This document shows, piece by piece, positions 31,848 to 33,780 of a stretch of 33,780 bases of DNA (positions are counted from its first letter, which is position 1; the number at the start of each line of letters is the position of its first letter). The DNA is taken from the NCBI GenBank assembly GCA_902794115.1, contig CADBGD010000009.1, positions 1 to 33,780 of the forward strand. Reading direction: 5' to 3'. The stretch is from Oscillospiraceae bacterium. GTDB taxonomy: Bacteria > Bacillota > Clostridia > Saccharofermentanales > Saccharofermentanaceae. The translations under genes were made by a program, and so were the position numbers. The notes under the pieces were generated by a model, which worked only from the letters and a program-made list of their open reading frames with translations, was not told the DNA's origin and ran no database searches.

Positions 31848-32304
31848 GATCTCTTTTGAAGAGTATCTTTCGAAAAACGAGACCCTGACGTATAGAAATA
31901 CCGGCTCAAGCATGATGCCGCTATTGAAAGAAGGCAGGGATCTTTTTACTGTACGGAGAATCCATGACGGAGAACGTCCGAAGGTCGAAGACGTGGTGCT
32001 GTTTCGGAAAAAAGGCGCGGATGGCGAGATGAAATATGTCCTTCACCGCATGATCCGCGATCACGGGGAAACCTTCGATTTTCTCGGCGATAACTGCGTT
32101 AACGAAGAAAAGAAGGTGTCCCGGGAAGATATCCTGGGGATCATGACCGAATATGTGCGGAAAGGAAAGACTTATAAGGTCACGGACCGGGCTTTCCGGA
32201 GATACTCCTTACGGATAAGAGTATTCCGCCGGCCAAGGATCTTTTATAAGAAATGCCGCTTTAAGCTGGCAAAGATCTATAGAAAACTGTTCCCCAAGAA
32301 ATAA
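31840..32304 (+). CDS. S24/S26-family signal-peptidase-like protein without membrane anchor
   Basis: A 154-residue protein. Ser24 lies in GSSMMPLL, matching the GxSMxP active-site box of S24/S26 peptidases. His69 in VLHRMI occupies the place of the Lys in SipS-type enzymes, as in the SipW/ER-type (S26B) signal peptidases. LGDNCVNEE (Asp84) and ILGIM complete the fold. There is no N-terminal transmembrane helix, unlike true signal peptidases, so it probably acts in the cytoplasm or at the membrane surface. Residues about 118-154 are strongly basic (16 Lys/Arg in the last 37), possibly for membrane or nucleic-acid contact. It is the last member of the coupled trio and yraN begins 9 nt later. 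Confidence 0.75.
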   Translation: MDKISFEEYLSKNETLTYRNTGSSMMPLLKEGRDLFTVRRIHDGERPKVEDVVLFRKKGADGEMKYVLHRMIRDHGETFDFLGDNCVNEEKKVSREDILGIMTEYVRKGKTYKVTDRAFRRYSLRIRVFRRPRIFYKKCRFKLAKIYRKLFPKK

Positions 32305-32313
32305 GGAGAGAGT

Positions 32314-32676
32314 ATGACCAGAAACCAGGATATCGGAAAAAAGTCGGAAGACTACGTGGCGGATTACCTGGTTTCCAGAGGTGCATCGATCCTTAGCAGG
32401 AATTATTCCGTACATAACGTAGGCGAACTGGATATTATCTGCTCGTATAAAGGAAAAGTCCTGATCATTGAGGTCAAATCCCGGGACCGGAATATGCGTT
32501 ACGGCACGCCCGAAGAAGCCGTGACACCACAAAAACAAAAGAAGATCTTTCAGACCACGGCGCACTACTGCCATGAGAATCATATATCCCTGGATATCGT
32601 GTCATACTATGTGGCGGCCGTGATCCATGACGCCCAAGGGAACATCCTGGACGTGAAGTTTACTCCTTTTTTCTAG
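32314..32676 (+). CDS. yraN: YraN family protein (UPF0102), putative endonuclease-like
   Basis: A 120-residue protein of the YraN family, which has a restriction-endonuclease-like fold. NVGELDIICSYKGKVLIIEVKSR contains the E-D-ExK pattern of that fold, and YGTPEEAVTPQKQKKI is the family signature. AAGGAG precedes the ATG. The cellular role is not firmly known. It is the last gene of the rbgA operon. No clear terminator was found in the 91 nt before the next gene. Confidence 0.93.
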   Translation: MTRNQDIGKKSEDYVADYLVSRGASILSRNYSVHNVGELDIICSYKGKVLIIEVKSRDRNMRYGTPEEAVTPQKQKKIFQTTAHYCHENHISLDIVSYYVAAVIHDAQGNILDVKFTPFF

Positions 32677-32767
32677 ATCGTTGTTTACAAATTGGTCTTT
32701 TTGCTTTCACTGATTTGAAACGGGCTTTTTCTACAATTTTCTATAAGTGAACAGTAAAGAGGTACAT

Positions 32768-33780
32768 ATGAGAAGTAGATTTCTGAAGTTATTTGTCATT
32801 CCCGTTTTGATCCTATGCTTATTGACTGGTTGTGTGGAACTGGAAGGTTCTACGACTGAATCAACCGGCGGTTTTACTCCGCCTTCTGGCAAGGCGACTA
32901 CTGAGGAAGTGGTTGAGTCTACTGAAGAAACAACTTTGTCTGAGACGGAAGTGGAGAGCGAAATTGATGTTACTGAAGAATCGGATAGTAGTAGGCTGGA
33001 GTTGAGTGTTTCGCTTCCTGAAACAGAAGACACTTCGATGGAAACAGAGTCAGCAGAAACTATTGAAACGAGCCAGTCAGAAGAGACTTTGCCGGAAACG
33101 GAGAATACAAGTGAAACAGAGCCAGAACCTTCTGAGTCCCCAAGACCAGAGAAACAGGGTTTTGAGGTGCACGTTATAGATGTTGGCCAGGGTGATTCCT
33201 CTTTGGTGATCTGCGATGGAGAAGTCATGCTGATCGATGGCGGCTCCACCAGTAAATCGAGTGTGGTTTACACTTATTTGAAGAAAAACCACATCACGAG
33301 TATCAAGTATTTTGTCGCAACACATCCGGATGAGGATCATATTGGCGGACTGGCCGCAGCTTTGCAATCCACGTGCGTTGACCGTGCCTTTTCTCCTGTG
33401 CTTGAATACGATAGTGATCCGTTTGCGGCCATGGTGAAGTACCTGAAAAAACAGGGAAAAGAACTGGAACTTCCTGAGGTGGGATCAGAACTGGCTTTAG
33501 GAAGTGCAACGGTTACGATCCTGGCCCCGATGGAATCTTTCGAGGAAAACAATAATAATTCGATCGTTATCCGGGTCCAATACGGGAACACATCTTTCCT
33601 CTTTACCGGTGATGCGGAGTATGAAGAAGAGGATTCGCTTCTTTCTTCCGGCGAAACCTTAGAAAGTACGGTGCTGAAGGTGGCACATCATGGAAGTGAG
33701 TATTCCACTTCCAAGAAGTTCTTGAAGAAAGTGAATCCTTCTGTGGCGATCATCTCCTGTGGAAGTGAGAATACCTACGG
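32768..33780 (+). CDS. ComEC-like metallo-beta-lactamase-fold lipoprotein (3' end beyond window)
   Basis: The frame is open to the last base: 337 codons are visible and the C-terminus is missing. The signal peptide ends in a perfect lipobox, LTGC, with lipidated Cys22. Residues about 23-130 are a Glu/Thr/Ser-rich linker. From about 132 a metallo-beta-lactamase domain follows: VIDVGQGDSS (Asp138), LIDGGS, the metal motif HPDEDH (His186, Asp188, Asp190, His191), FTGDA (Asp282) and KVAHHGS (His307-His308). These match the extracellular beta-lactamase domain of ComEC, here as a separate anchored protein. A nuclease or phosphodiesterase activity outside the cell is plausible. AAGAGGT precedes the ATG. 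It may be the first gene of the next unit. Confidence 0.88.
   Translation, partial: MRSRFLKLFVIPVLILCLLTGCVELEGSTTESTGGFTPPSGKATTEEVVESTEETTLSETEVESEIDVTEESDSSRLELSVSLPETEDTSMETESAETIETSQSEETLPETENTSETEPEPSESPRPEKQGFEVHVIDVGQGDSSLVICDGEVMLIDGGSTSKSSVVYTYLKKNHITSIKYFVATHPDEDHIGGLAAALQSTCVDRAFSPVLEYDSDPFAAMVKYLKKQGKELELPEVGSELALGSATVTILAPMESFEENNNNSIVIRVQYGNTSFLFTGDAEYEEEDSLLSSGETLESTVLKVAHHGSEYSTSKKFLKKVNPSVAIISCGSENTY

Noticed and set aside
1-33780. CRISPR arrays, insertion sequences, prophage or integration sites
   Set aside because: No regularly spaced repeats, transposase or integrase motifs were seen, and both tRNA genes lack duplicated 3' ends nearby.

Overview
The window is a contiguous piece of chromosome from a low-to-mid-GC Gram-positive bacterium, most likely an anaerobic member of the Clostridia (Lachnospiraceae or Oscillospiraceae type). 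The evidence is the gene order acpP-rnc-smc-ftsY-ylxM-ffh-rpsP-khpA-rimM-trmD-rplS-rbgA-rnhB-yraN, strong AGGAGG ribosome binding sites, TTGACA/TATAAT promoters, a GAAC-N4-GTTC (Bacillus-type) LexA box at recA, and tRNAs with encoded CCA ends. No insertion sequence, prophage, CRISPR array or rRNA was seen. This is core genome with a few accessory genes set into it.

Layout. 1-3700: the end of a probable pnp gene with terminator; tRNA-Pro(GGG) followed without a terminator by a zinc-ribbon membrane protein; a reverse-strand SDR oxidoreductase; an acidic membrane protein; and a reverse-strand tRNA-Trp. 3722-12160: one tightly packed operon, proC-rnhA-nudF-ftsK/spoIIIE-folD-cinA-murJ, whose genes overlap or lie within 6 nt of each other. 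12231-15904: recA with its own promoter and LexA box, then recX, rimO and pgsA. 16024-22383: acpP, rnc, smc, ftsY and an orphan lipoprotein-like gene. 22397-27329: ylxM-ffh, rpsP, khpA, rimM, trmD, a DUF3267-like membrane zincin, and rplS with its own promoter and candidate L19 leader. 27451-29112: a reverse-strand M1-family metallopeptidase lipoprotein. 29190-32676: rbgA, rnhB, a three-gene insert, and yraN. 32768 to the end: a ComEC-like metallo-beta-lactamase lipoprotein, cut by the window edge.

How the genes work together. Most serve translation (S16, L19, RimM, TrmD, RimO, RbgA), protein targeting (FtsY, YlxM, Ffh), chromosome dynamics and repair (SMC, FtsK/SpoIIIE, RecA, RecX, RNases HI and HII, CinA) and envelope synthesis (MurJ, PgsA, AcpP).

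The most notable non-housekeeping feature is the translationally coupled trio at 30817-32304: an HPr-kinase-like kinase, a PqqD-like small protein and an anchor-less Ser/His (S26B-type) signal-peptidase-like protein. It sits between rnhB and yraN, which are normally close neighbours. The combination resembles the kinase, peptide-recognition and protease parts of ribosomal peptide (RiPP) maturation pathways, but no precursor peptide, cyclase or exporter gene is visible nearby. Its function is an inference and is the best candidate here for an undescribed system.
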